A stretch of 64,000 nt of DNA from Brevundimonas sp. A19_0. Lineage in GTDB: Bacteria; Pseudomonadota; Alphaproteobacteria; Caulobacterales; Caulobacteraceae. Location of the stretch: assembly GCF_017744255.1 (NCBI RefSeq), contig NZ_JAGHQP010000005.1, positions 1 to 64,000 of the forward strand, read 5' to 3'. The position numbers and the translations under genes were made by a program. Under the pieces are notes generated by a model, which saw only the letters and a program-made list of their open reading frames with translations, ran no database searches and had not been told where the DNA came from. This document shows positions 54,371 to 64,000 of the stretch, piece after piece; position 1 is the stretch's first letter; each line of letters starts with the position of its first letter.

Positions 54371-56044
54371 ATGGGGGCCGACCGGATTCAGGCTTCGGAC
54401 CAGCCGAAAGGCGAGCCGGGCCTAAGGACCGTGGTGACCGCCTCGGCGGCGGGCACGGCCTTCGAATGGTATGACTTCTTCATCTTCGGTTCCCTGGCGA
54501 CGATCATCGCCCGTCACTTCTATGCCGAGGTGGGCGAGACGACGGGCTATATCCTCGCCCTGCTGACCTTCGGGGTCGGCTTTGTCGTCCGGCCGCTGGG
54601 CGCGCTGGTGTTCGGCTGGTTCGGCGACAGGACCGGGCGCAAGACGACGTTCCTCGTGACCATCACCCTCATGGGTGGGGCGACGGTGACCATCGGTCTG
54701 TTGCCGGACTACGACCAGATCAATGTCGCCGCGCCGATCCTGCTGATCCTGATGCGCGTGCTGCAGGGGTTTGCGCTGGGCGGAGAGTACGGCGGGGCGG
54801 CCATCTATGTGGCCGAGCATGCCCCGCGCGAGCGGCGCGGCCTGATGACAGGCTGGATCCAGACCACCGCCGCCCTCGGCCTGATCGGCGCCCTCAGCGT
54901 GATTCTGATCACGCGCGCGGTCGTCGGTAGTGAGGCTTTCGATGCCTGGGGCTGGCGTATTCCCTTCCTCCTGTCGGCCCTGCTGCTGGCGGTGTCCCTG
55001 TGGATCCGGATGAAGCTGAACGAGAGCCCCGCCTATGTCCGCATGGAGGCGGAGGGGGCTGCGCATCGCGCGCCGTATCGCGAAGCGTTCGCCACCTGGA
55101 AGAACGGGCGCTTCGTGCTCATCGCCCTGTTCGGCATCATGATCGCCCAAGGGGCGGTCTGGTACTGCGGCTATTTCTACACGCGCTTCTTCATGGAGCG
55201 GGTGCTGCGGGTCGATGTGGCAACGGTCGATCAACTGGTGCTGGCGATCACCGTGGCATCGGCATTGATGTATGTGTTCTTCGCCTGGCTGTCGGACCGG
55301 GTGGGGCGCAAGCCGGTCATGCTGTTCGGCATGATCCTGGCGCTCGTCGCCTTCTTCCCCGGTTTCCACGCCCTGACGCGAGCGGCCAACCCGGCGCTGG
55401 CCGAGGCACAGGCCCGGGCGCCGGTCACGGTGGTGGCGGACCCGGCCACCTGCGCGGTCCAGTTCGACCCGGTGGGCAAGGCGGCCTTTTCCAGCAGCTG
55501 CGACATCGCCAAGGCTGTGCTCTCGAACGCCGGGGTCAGCTATGACAACGTCGCGGCGCCCGCCGGAACCTCGGCTGTCGTGCAGGTCGGCGGGACGCGG
55601 GTCGCCTCGGTCGAGGGCGGCCAGATGGACGATGCGGCGCTCAGTGCCGCCCGGACGGACGTTGAGGCCCGCATCAAGGCGGCCCTGCTCGAGGCGGGCT
55701 ATCCCGAGCGGGCCGATCCGGCACGCGTCAATCTTCCGGCCGTATTCGGAATTCTGATGATCTTCATGGTGGCGGCGACGGCGCTCTACGGGCCGCAGGC
55801 TGCGGCGCTGGTTGAGCTGTTCCCGACCCGGGTCCGCTATACGGCCATGAGCCTGCCGTACAATATCGGCACCGGCTGGGTCGGGGGGCTTCTGCCGGCG
55901 GCCAGCTTTGCTCTGGTGGCCTGGTCCGGGAATATCTATTTCGGCCTGTGGTACTCGGTCGCCTTCACCCTGATCGCCGTGGTCGTCAGCCTCATCTGGC
56001 TGCCGGAAACGCGGGGGCGCGATCTGGATACCATCGGCGACTGA
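54371..56044 (+). CDS. MFS transporter, metabolite:H+ symporter (MHS) subfamily
   Basis: 557 residues with 12 membrane helices. Start ASAAGTAFEWYDFFIFGSLA is the MHS signature, with GWFGDRTGRKTTF, then RVLQGFALGGEYGGAAIYVAE in the first half, and RVGRKPVMLFG in the second. A soluble segment of about 110 residues (about 345-455, with Cys in DPATCAVQF and SSSCDIAK) interrupts the second half after a helix, facing the periplasm. Substrate probably a small acid or betaine; not resolvable. Confidence 0.9.
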   Translation: MGADRIQASDQPKGEPGLRTVVTASAAGTAFEWYDFFIFGSLATIIARHFYAEVGETTGYILALLTFGVGFVVRPLGALVFGWFGDRTGRKTTFLVTITLMGGATVTIGLLPDYDQINVAAPILLILMRVLQGFALGGEYGGAAIYVAEHAPRERRGLMTGWIQTTAALGLIGALSVILITRAVVGSEAFDAWGWRIPFLLSALLLAVSLWIRMKLNESPAYVRMEAEGAAHRAPYREAFATWKNGRFVLIALFGIMIAQGAVWYCGYFYTRFFMERVLRVDVATVDQLVLAITVASALMYVFFAWLSDRVGRKPVMLFGMILALVAFFPGFHALTRAANPALAEAQARAPVTVVADPATCAVQFDPVGKAAFSSSCDIAKAVLSNAGVSYDNVAAPAGTSAVVQVGGTRVASVEGGQMDDAALSAARTDVEARIKAALLEAGYPERADPARVNLPAVFGILMIFMVAATALYGPQAAALVELFPTRVRYTAMSLPYNIGTGWVGGLLPAASFALVAWSGNIYFGLWYSVAFTLIAVVVSLIWLPETRGRDLDTIGD

Positions 56045-56087
56045 CGCGTTCCCTGCCCATATTTCTCCCCGCCTGAAAGGTCCTGTC

Positions 56088-57539
56088 ATGTCCCATTCCG
56101 CCCGTGACGCCGGTCTGAAACTGCTGCGTGAGCATGCCCTGATCGACGGCAAGGCGGTGACGGGCAGCAAGACCATTGCGGTGGATGATCCGGCGACCGG
56201 CGAGAGTCTGGGCACCGTGCCCGATCTGGGCGAGGCCCAAACGCAGCAGGCCATCGATGCCGCCGACCGCGCCTTTGAGGGCTGGTCCGGCAAGCGCCCG
56301 GACGAACGCGCGGCCTTCCTGCGCGAATGGGCCCGGCTGATCGACGAGAACGCCGAGGGACTGGCCGGGCTGATGGCGCTGGAGAACGGCAAGCCGCTGG
56401 AAGAGGCAAAGGGCGAGGTCGCCTACGCCAACGGCTTTCTGAAGTGGTTCGCCGGCGAGGCCGAGCGTATGATCGGCGAGACCCAGGACAGCCCGCTGGG
56501 CCATGTCATCCTGACCTTCCGCAAGGCCGTGGGTCCCTGTGCCCTGATCACGCCGTGGAATTTCCCGGCCGCCATGCTGACGCGCAAGCTGGGCCCCGCC
56601 TTTGCCGCCGGCTGCACCGCCGTGGTCAAGCCGGCCAGCCAGACGCCCTTTACCGCCATAGCCTTGGTCGAACTGGCGCAACAGGCGGGCCTGCCCGATG
56701 GCGTGCTGAACCTCGTCACCGGCGATGCCGCGACGGTCGGCGGCGTGCTGACGAGCTCGCCCGTGATCCGCAAGCTCAGCTTCACCGGCTCGACCCCCGT
56801 CGGCCGCAAGCTGGCCGAGCAGTGCGCGCCCACCCTGAAGCGCGTGTCGATGGAGCTGGGTGGCGCCGCCCCCCTGATCGTGTTCGCCGACGCCGATCTG
56901 GATCAGGCCGTGGCCGAGACCATCAAGGGCAAGTTCCGCAATTCCGGCCAGACCTGTGTCTGTCCGAACCGGGTCTATGTCGAACGATCCGTGGCGCGGG
57001 ACTACGCCGACAGGCTGGCGGCCGAGGTGTCAAAGCTCAAGGTCGGCAATGCCTTCGATGACGGCGTCAAGGTCGGTCCGCTGATCGAGGACAAGGGCGT
57101 CGACAAGGTCGAGGACCATCTGAACAAGGTGAAGGCCGCAGGCGGCGAGGTGCTGACCGGGGGTGAACGTCACGCACTGGGCGGGCGGTTCTATACGCCG
57201 ACCGTCACCTTCGGCGGCGACGACACCCTGTTCCGCGAGGAAGAGACCTTTGGCCCGCTGGTGCCCGTGTTCGCCTTCGACAGCGAGGACGAGGTGCTGG
57301 ACAAAGCGAACGACAGCGACCTGGGCCTCGCCTCCTATCTGTTCACACGTGACCTCGACCGGGCCATTCGCATCGGCCGGCGGATCGAGGCGGGCATGTG
57401 CGGCATCAACACCGGCCTGATGTCGACCCCGGTCGCCCCGTTCGGCGGCGTCAAACAGTCTGGCTACGGCCGCGAGGGCTCGACCCATGGCATCGACGAC
57501 TATCTGGACATCAAGACCCTGACGCTGAAGCTGGGCTAG
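56088..57539 (+). CDS. gabD: NAD(P)-dependent succinate-semialdehyde dehydrogenase
   Basis: 483 residues. ALDH fold with NAD motif GSTPVGRKLAEQ near 230, catalytic Glu in VSMELGGAAPLIVF near 256 and catalytic Cys290 in RNSGQTCVCPNRVY. A C-terminal block with VAPFGGVKQSGYGREGSTHGI is diagnostic of the SSADH group. It oxidises succinate semialdehyde to succinate. Starts 43 bases after the transporter stop on the same strand, so they may be co-transcribed. Confidence 0.9.
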   Translation: MSHSARDAGLKLLREHALIDGKAVTGSKTIAVDDPATGESLGTVPDLGEAQTQQAIDAADRAFEGWSGKRPDERAAFLREWARLIDENAEGLAGLMALENGKPLEEAKGEVAYANGFLKWFAGEAERMIGETQDSPLGHVILTFRKAVGPCALITPWNFPAAMLTRKLGPAFAAGCTAVVKPASQTPFTAIALVELAQQAGLPDGVLNLVTGDAATVGGVLTSSPVIRKLSFTGSTPVGRKLAEQCAPTLKRVSMELGGAAPLIVFADADLDQAVAETIKGKFRNSGQTCVCPNRVYVERSVARDYADRLAAEVSKLKVGNAFDDGVKVGPLIEDKGVDKVEDHLNKVKAAGGEVLTGGERHALGGRFYTPTVTFGGDDTLFREEETFGPLVPVFAFDSEDEVLDKANDSDLGLASYLFTRDLDRAIRIGRRIEAGMCGINTGLMSTPVAPFGGVKQSGYGREGSTHGIDDYLDIKTLTLKLG

Positions 57540-58012
57540 ACCGGCAGCGCGCCGCGCTTGACCACCGTCCGCATGGCGACGCTGGACGAGACGCGGGTGA
57601 CGCCGGGGATGCGGGTCAGTTCATGCGAGTGGACCCGCTCCAGATCGTCGACGTCGCGCACCACCAGCCGCAGCAGATAGTCCGAGCCGCCGGTCATCAG
57701 ATAGCATTCGACCACCTCTGGCACGGTGGCCACGGCGGTCTCGAAGGCGGTCAGGGCGCTTTCGGCCTGGGACGAGAGGGTGACGGTGACGAACACGCTG
57801 ATCGGCAGGCCCACGGCGCGCTCATTGATGATGGCGGCGTAGCGGCTGATGACGCCGGCGGTCTCGAGCGCGCGAAGGCGCCTGAGACACGCGCTCTCGG
57901 ACAGGTTCACCGTCCGCGCCAGATCGGCGTTCGAGATGCGGCCATTCTCCTGCAGGGCGCGCAGCATCTTGCGATCAATGGCATCCAGGGTGACGGCGGA
58001 AACAGTCTTCAA
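57536..58012 (-). CDS. Lrp/AsnC family regulator, divergent from alanine dehydrogenase
   Basis: 158 residues from TTG 58012, chosen because CGAGGAG lies about seven bases before it; a GTG at 58054 would add 14 residues without a binding site. Winged HTH (IDRKMLRALQENGRISNADL, ARTVNLSESACLRRLRALE) and a RAM domain (GSDYLLRLVVRDVDD). Adjacent and divergent to ald, a frequent arrangement in which Lrp-type AldR/AlaR activates ald with alanine. Converges with gabD by four bases. Confidence 0.9.
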   Translation of the reverse strand: MKTVSAVTLDAIDRKMLRALQENGRISNADLARTVNLSESACLRRLRALETAGVISRYAAIINERAVGLPISVFVTVTLSSQAESALTAFETAVATVPEVVECYLMTGGSDYLLRLVVRDVDDLERVHSHELTRIPGVTRVSSSVAMRTVVKRGALPV

Positions 58013-58046
58013 GGTCGCTCCTCGCGCAAGGTTCTGCGACTTTACG

Positions 58047-58070
58047 CTGTTCACTTCGCAAAATGAACAG
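58047..58070. promoter_or_regulatory. Inverted repeat between the Lrp regulator and ald
   Basis: CTGTTCA (58047-58053) and TGAACAG (58064-58070) are perfect 7-base arms with a 10-base AT-rich spacer (total 24). It is positioned between the divergent starts, where an Lrp dimer would bind. Candidate operator for both genes. Confidence 0.6.
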
Positions 58071-58146
58071 GAACCTGCGCCGCGCCCCTCGCTAGATTGC
58101 GACCCGACACCGGCCCGGCCATCGCCGCCCAGCAGAGGAAACCGTC

Positions 58147-59262
58147 ATGCGCGTAGGCGTCCCCAAGGAGATCAAGAAGAACGAGCACCGGATCGGCCTG
58201 ACGCCGACGGCGGTGCGCGAATATGTGGCCCATGGCCACTCGGTTCTGGTCCAGACCGGGGCCGGCGAGGGCGCGGGCTTCCCCGATGCCGAGTACAAGC
58301 TGGCGGGCGCGAAGATCGCCCCCGACGCCGCGACTGTCTTTGCCGACAGCGACATGATCGTGAAGGTCAAGGAGCCCCAGAAGGTCGAGTGGGAGATGCT
58401 GCGCGAGGACCAGATCCTCTACACCTATCTCCACCTGGCGCCCGATCCCGAGCAGACCAAGGGCCTGCTGGCCTCGAAATGTGCGGCCATCGCCTATGAG
58501 ACCGTCACCGACCGTAACGGTGGCCTGCCGCTGCTGGCGCCGATGTCGGAAGTGGCCGGCCGGATCGCCGTCTTCTCGGCGGCCGAGACCCTGCTGAAGC
58601 ACAACGGCGGCATGGGCCTGCTGTTCTGCGGCGTGCCCGGCGTGGCCCCGGCCCGCGTGGCGGTGCTGGGCGGCGGCGTGGTCGGCTTCAACTCGGCCCG
58701 CATGGCTTTGGGCCTGGGCGCCGAGGTCGTGGTGCTGGAACGCTCCATCCCCCGCATGCGCGAGATCGACGAACTGACCGACGGTCGGGTCATCACCCGC
58801 TACTCCTCGATCAACGCCATCGAGGAAGAGATCATGAAGGCCGACGTCGTCATCGGCGCGGTTCTGGTGCACGGGGCCGCCGCGCCCAAGCTGGTCAAGC
58901 GTGAGCACCTGAAGCAGATGAAGAACGGGTCGGTGCTGGTTGACGTCGCCATCGACCAGGGCGGCTGCTTCGAGACCTCGAAGCCGACCACCCACGAGGA
59001 CCCGACCTATGAGATCGACGGCGTGGTCCACTACTGCGTCGCCAATATGCCGGGCGCCGCGCCGCGCACCTCTTCGGAAGCCCTGAACAACGCCACCCTG
59101 CCGTTCGGCCTGGCGCTGGCCGATCATGGCCTCGACGCGCTCAAGAAGGACCCGCACCTGGCGCGCGGCCTCAATGTGCTGGGCGGCCAGATCACCTATC
59201 CCGCCGTGGCCGAGGCCATGGGCATGGAGTGGTCCGACCCCTACGGCGTCTGGGGCAAATAG
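58147..59262 (+). CDS. ald: Alanine dehydrogenase
   Basis: 371 residues, typical length. Starts [31 protein letters not shown] near 75 with the substrate Lys, [13 protein letters not shown] with His near 96, and NAD motif [20 protein letters not shown] near 172. It interconverts L-alanine and pyruvate plus ammonia. Probably controlled by the divergent Lrp protein. Confidence 0.96.
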   Translation: MRVGVPKEIKKNEHRIGLTPTAVREYVAHGHSVLVQTGAGEGAGFPDAEYKLAGAKIAPDAATVFADSDMIVKVKEPQKVEWEMLREDQILYTYLHLAPDPEQTKGLLASKCAAIAYETVTDRNGGLPLLAPMSEVAGRIAVFSAAETLLKHNGGMGLLFCGVPGVAPARVAVLGGGVVGFNSARMALGLGAEVVVLERSIPRMREIDELTDGRVITRYSSINAIEEEIMKADVVIGAVLVHGAAAPKLVKREHLKQMKNGSVLVDVAIDQGGCFETSKPTTHEDPTYEIDGVVHYCVANMPGAAPRTSSEALNNATLPFGLALADHGLDALKKDPHLARGLNVLGGQITYPAVAEAMGMEWSDPYGVWGK

Positions 59263-59515
59263 GGGGGGGCGCGTCCAGCAAACCGTGCGCAGTCCGAGGG
59301 AGCCCGCGAGGATGGGACTAACGAGCTTACGCAACCCATCCACCTCGGACCAAAGGGACTGGACAAGGGAGGATCGCGATCAGGCCGAGCGGAAACTTTG
59401 GGCTCGACAGAGCTGTTCGCGACCCTGCTCTCTCGATCCCGCGATTCAAGCGCAAGCTAATGATGCAAAATTGTCACTAACATTGCGTTAACCAATGTAG
59501 TACTCTAATTTAGAA
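59263..59515. other. Gene-free segment at the border of an AT-rich island
   Basis: 253 bases without a convincing gene. The first part keeps the high GC of the surroundings. From about 59440 the sequence becomes AT-rich (TAATGATGCAAAATTGTC and onward). No tRNA, terminal repeat or integrase was seen. A short transcript leader for the small gene at 59516 is possible. Confidence 0.5.
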
Positions 59516-59758
59516 ATGCTTAATCGTGAGAGAATCATGCGGCACGAGGGTACCGTAAAGGCATTTCTCGCTACCACCTTCCTTGTCGCTGCTGCGTTGG
59601 GCTCTTTGATCCCTATCGCGGCCCCAGCTTTCGCGGCGCTTGCGCTGCCCGCTTCCATTGTAGCGAGAATCGTAGCAGTTCTGGAAGTTAGTGGGCCCTT
59701 GGTCGCTGGCTTATTGGCCGCGTTGTTGAGCGAAAAGCGGAAACTCTCGCTAGACTGA
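59516..59758 (+). CDS. Small membrane or secreted protein in AT-rich island
   Basis: 80 residues from ATG 59516 (alternative ATG 59537). A hydrophobic segment (about 15-40, FLATTFLVAAALGSLIPIA) could be a signal or a membrane helix, with a second one at about 45-70 and a basic end (SEKRKLSL). Codon use and GC differ clearly from core genes, suggesting recent acquisition. No family recognised. Confidence 0.45.
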   Translation: MLNRERIMRHEGTVKAFLATTFLVAAALGSLIPIAAPAFAALALPASIVARIVAVLEVSGPLVAGLLAALLSEKRKLSLD

Positions 59759-59817
59759 ATTATCAATTTGCCTAGCGAAACGTTTAACCACAGAATCTGG
59801 AATCTGGGTTGGACGAT

Positions 59818-60180
59818 ATGACTGCAGATAACACACATTTAGTGATATCGGGCGTGGCTGGCGTTGATGCGGCAGTATTTGTCGTTTCTGCGGTGGGCGC
59901 CACAATTTTTCATTTCGTACGTAAGAATAGAAGCGTACGCTCCGGAACCGGTCAATGGCTCGGCGATGCATTGAATATCGGAACCATCCTAGTTCTTTTT
60001 CTGATCCTCATTAAGGTCATCACGGCTTCGCTGTGGGGTGACGCATTCTCGTTTATTCCTGATGTGTCGGAGACAAACGGCATGTTAATTCTTGTGTCAT
60101 TCGCTTATTGTATTATCGTTATATCAACGAATCTGCTATCGTCCTGCGCTCAGCCAGCTTCTGGCGGCGCGCCTTCATAA
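59818..60180 (+). CDS. Small membrane protein in AT-rich island
   Basis: 120 residues from ATG 59818; TTG 59809 would add three. Three hydrophobic helices at about 8-28, 50-70 and 85-105 with a basic loop (HFVRKNRSVRSGTG) between the first two. AT-rich codons unlike the genome average. It may be transcribed with the gene before it. No family recognised, and no partner toxin motif is visible. Confidence 0.5.
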   Translation: MTADNTHLVISGVAGVDAAVFVVSAVGATIFHFVRKNRSVRSGTGQWLGDALNIGTILVLFLILIKVITASLWGDAFSFIPDVSETNGMLILVSFAYCIIVISTNLLSSCAQPASGGAPS

Positions 60181-60295
60181 TGGCAGCGTTTCTTATATTG
60201 GTTTTGGCGTCATGCTCATAGTACGCCCGCTTGGATAGACTGTGTTGGCGGGCGGTAGAACTGACTATTTGCGTTGATAGACGCGTTCGATGGAT

Positions 60296-60958
60296 TCACG
60301 CCCGGATCGAGACGGCGGGGCCGGACGCGGCCCTGTCGATCTCGCGCTCCAGCTCGGCCTGATCGCGATCCGCCCGCTTCCAGTCCTCCTCGGTCGGAGG
60401 ATGGATGGACTGGATGGACTCGCTCCGCACATCCTCGCGGGCCTTCTTCAGGCCGCGCACGATCTGCCGGACCTCATCGAAGAAGGCATGATCCGAGAAG
60501 GCGTCGGCCTCACGGGCCTCCAGCGCCTTGATCTGTGAATCCATGCCGGTCGTATCAAGGCCTGCCTCGGCGGACGCGTCGCGGGCCGCGATGGCATCGG
60601 CGGCCTGTCGGCGTATCAGGGCCAGATCCCCGGCCGAGACATTGCGTCCGCCCGCCTCGGCGTAGGCCTTGACCGCCGCCTTCATCTCGCACGCGATTTC
60701 GCCCGCCAGCTTCAGGGCGGTGCGCGGATCGATCTTGATCATCAGCTTCAGCGCGTCCATGCGCGCCTTGACCCGCTCCAGCCGCTTGTACGCCAGGTCG
60801 CGGGCCTGGGCCTTCTGCGAGGCGGGCTGCAGGGCAGGGGCGTCCCCGGCCCCCTCCGTCGCGTCGGGTGTCTTCGGCGCGCGCGGGGGCGCTTCCGCCT
60901 TCGACGTCGGCATCAGCCTCGGCGGAGCCGGGAGCAGGCCTGTGATGGTCGAGATCAT
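60296..60958 (-). CDS. Hypothetical coiled-coil protein next to obg
   Basis: 220 residues. A Pro/Ala-rich disordered N-terminus (1-55) is followed by long charged helices (about 55-115 YKRLERVKARMDALKLMIKI, 125-185 and 185-215). The segment RMDALKLMIKIDPRTALKLAGEIA is well formed and probably a conserved core. No signal peptide or membrane helix. Divergent from obg with 100 bases between. Function unknown. Confidence 0.7.
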   Translation of the reverse strand: MISTITGLLPAPPRLMPTSKAEAPPRAPKTPDATEGAGDAPALQPASQKAQARDLAYKRLERVKARMDALKLMIKIDPRTALKLAGEIACEMKAAVKAYAEAGGRNVSAGDLALIRRQAADAIAARDASAEAGLDTTGMDSQIKALEAREADAFSDHAFFDEVRQIVRGLKKAREDVRSESIQSIHPPTEEDWKRADRDQAELEREIDRAASGPAVSIRA

Positions 60959-61028
60959 TCTGATCCCCCGTGATTTCGCCGCCCATCCTGCAGGCTGCGG
61001 CTTTCGATCCGCTTAAAGACGCCTGTAA

Positions 61029-63268
<2,240 letters not shown>

Positions 63269-63333
63269 CGAAGCCCGAACCGCCCCTCAGGGGTTGAAAC
63301 TGACGGAGACGGACCGACCTTAAAGGAATGACC

Positions 63334-64000
63334 ATGACCCAGACTGCGGAGATCGCACCCGACACATCCACCGGATCCACCCTCGAAGCCGAGATGCTGG
63401 CTCTGGGCCGAAAGGCCCGCGCCGCAGCGCGCGAGCTGGGCCTCGCCTCGGCCGAGACGCGGACACGCGCCATCGCCGGGATGGCCAAGGCGCTCAAGGC
63501 CCGCTCCGCCGAGGTGCTGGAGGCCAATGCGGTGGACCTCGAGGCCGCCAGGGCCAAGGGCATGGCCTCTGCCATGATGGACCGGCTGGCGCTCGACGAA
63601 AAACGTCTGGGCGGGGTGATCGAGGCTCTGGAGAAGATCGCGGCCATTCCCGACCCCGTCGGCATCGAAACGGCCCGCTGGACGCCTGACAACGGGCTCG
63701 ACATCGCCCGGGTGCGCACGCCGATCGGCGTGCTGGCCATCATCTATGAAAGCCGCCCCAATGTGACGGCCGACGCTGCGGCCCTGGCCGTGCGCGCCGG
63801 CAATGCGGTGATCCTGCGTGGCGGCTCGGAATGCCTGCGCTCGAACCTCGCCATTCACGCCGCCCTTGCCGAAGGGCTGAAGCACGCCGGCCTGCCGCAG
63901 GAGTGCGTGCAGATCGTCACCACCCGCGATCGCGCGGCGGTCGGTCACATCCTGCAAGGCCTGGACGGGTCCATCGACCTGCTCATCCCGCGGGGCGGCC
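63334..64000 (+). CDS. proA: Gamma-glutamyl phosphate reductase, N-terminal part (3' end outside window)
   Basis: 222 codons are present from ATG 63334, with AAAGGA upstream. RTPIGVLAIIYESRPNVTAD near 128, then AGNAVILRGGSECLRSNLAI and DLLIPRGG match the NADP-binding domain of ProA. The catalytic Cys lies beyond the window. It reduces gamma-glutamyl phosphate to glutamate semialdehyde. With proB it completes the first two steps of proline synthesis. Confidence 0.95.
   Translation, partial: MTQTAEIAPDTSTGSTLEAEMLALGRKARAAARELGLASAETRTRAIAGMAKALKARSAEVLEANAVDLEAARAKGMASAMMDRLALDEKRLGGVIEALEKIAAIPDPVGIETARWTPDNGLDIARVRTPIGVLAIIYESRPNVTADAAALAVRAGNAVILRGGSECLRSNLAIHAALAEGLKHAGLPQECVQIVTTRDRAAVGHILQGLDGSIDLLIPRGG

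Noticed and set aside
55400..55740. Soluble insert in the MFS transporter as a gene fusion
   Set aside because: From memory, many transporters of this MHS subgroup carry the same periplasmic segment, so it is a family feature rather than a new fusion.
54422..56392. 656-codon open frame on the minus strand opposite the MFS transporter
   Set aside because: Shadow of the transporter and gabD. The product lacks recognisable folds and the plus-strand proteins are clear.

Overview
The window is high-GC, densely packed chromosomal DNA of an alphaproteobacterium. The most likely source is the Caulobacteraceae, possibly Brevundimonas. This is inferred from gene order (ruvCAB next to ybgC-tolQRAB-pal-cpoB-tilS-ftsH; SRP RNA-dnaX-ybaB-recR; obg-proBA), from the PhyR/NepR/EcfG general stress response locus, and from Caulobacterales-like protein sequences. 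No rRNA, tRNA, CRISPR array, prophage or insertion sequence was found.

Layout. 1-5.4 kb: tail of a PfkB sugar kinase, a zinc alcohol dehydrogenase, a thioesterase, two small unknown genes among degenerate palindromic repeats, yebC, and a hemerythrin/MgtC pair. 5.4-17.8 kb: ruvC-ruvA-ruvB, two unknown membrane genes, the complete Tol-Pal system (ybgC, tolQ, tolR, tolA, tolB, pal, cpoB), tilS and ftsH. 17.8-23.9 kb: epoxide hydrolase, LLM oxidoreductase, a protein resembling degenerate GGDEF/EAL domains, pirin, a periplasmic propeller protein and a BkdR-like Lrp regulator. 23.9-30.4 kb: a branched-chain 2-oxoacid dehydrogenase operon (E1 alpha, E1 beta, E2, two secreted paralogues, E3). 30.5-41.2 kb: DUF892 stress protein, Crp/Fnr regulator, thrS, yidD, an Fe-S scaffold-like protein, TPR protein, leucyl aminopeptidase, NlpC/P60 protein, membrane cytochrome c, kdsB and nudC. 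41.2-48.7 kb: SRP RNA, dnaX, ybaB, recR, rmuC, a small XRE-controlled membrane module and a GumN/TraB protein. 48.7-54.2 kb: two lipid/quinone-type enzymes, then the general stress response locus phyR / nepR-ecfG-phyK and an entericidin. 54.3-64 kb: MFS transporter, gabD, Lrp/ald pair, an AT-rich island, obg, proB and the start of proA.

The most interesting part is the general stress locus. Two exact GGAAC-N16-CGTT promoters face outward between phyR and nepR. Similar sequences precede the entericidin, the DUF892 gene and the hemerythrin gene. Directly downstream of phyR is an unannotated, strongly structured segment of about 120 nt with a C7 loop, a near-consensus EcfG promoter and a perfect intrinsic terminator on the minus strand. 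It is a candidate GsrN-like small RNA. Second in interest are palindromic GC-rich repeats that have become coding sequence. One forms the ruvC C-terminus and supplies the ruvA ribosome binding site. Others sit in frame in the linkers of the E2 acyltransferase.
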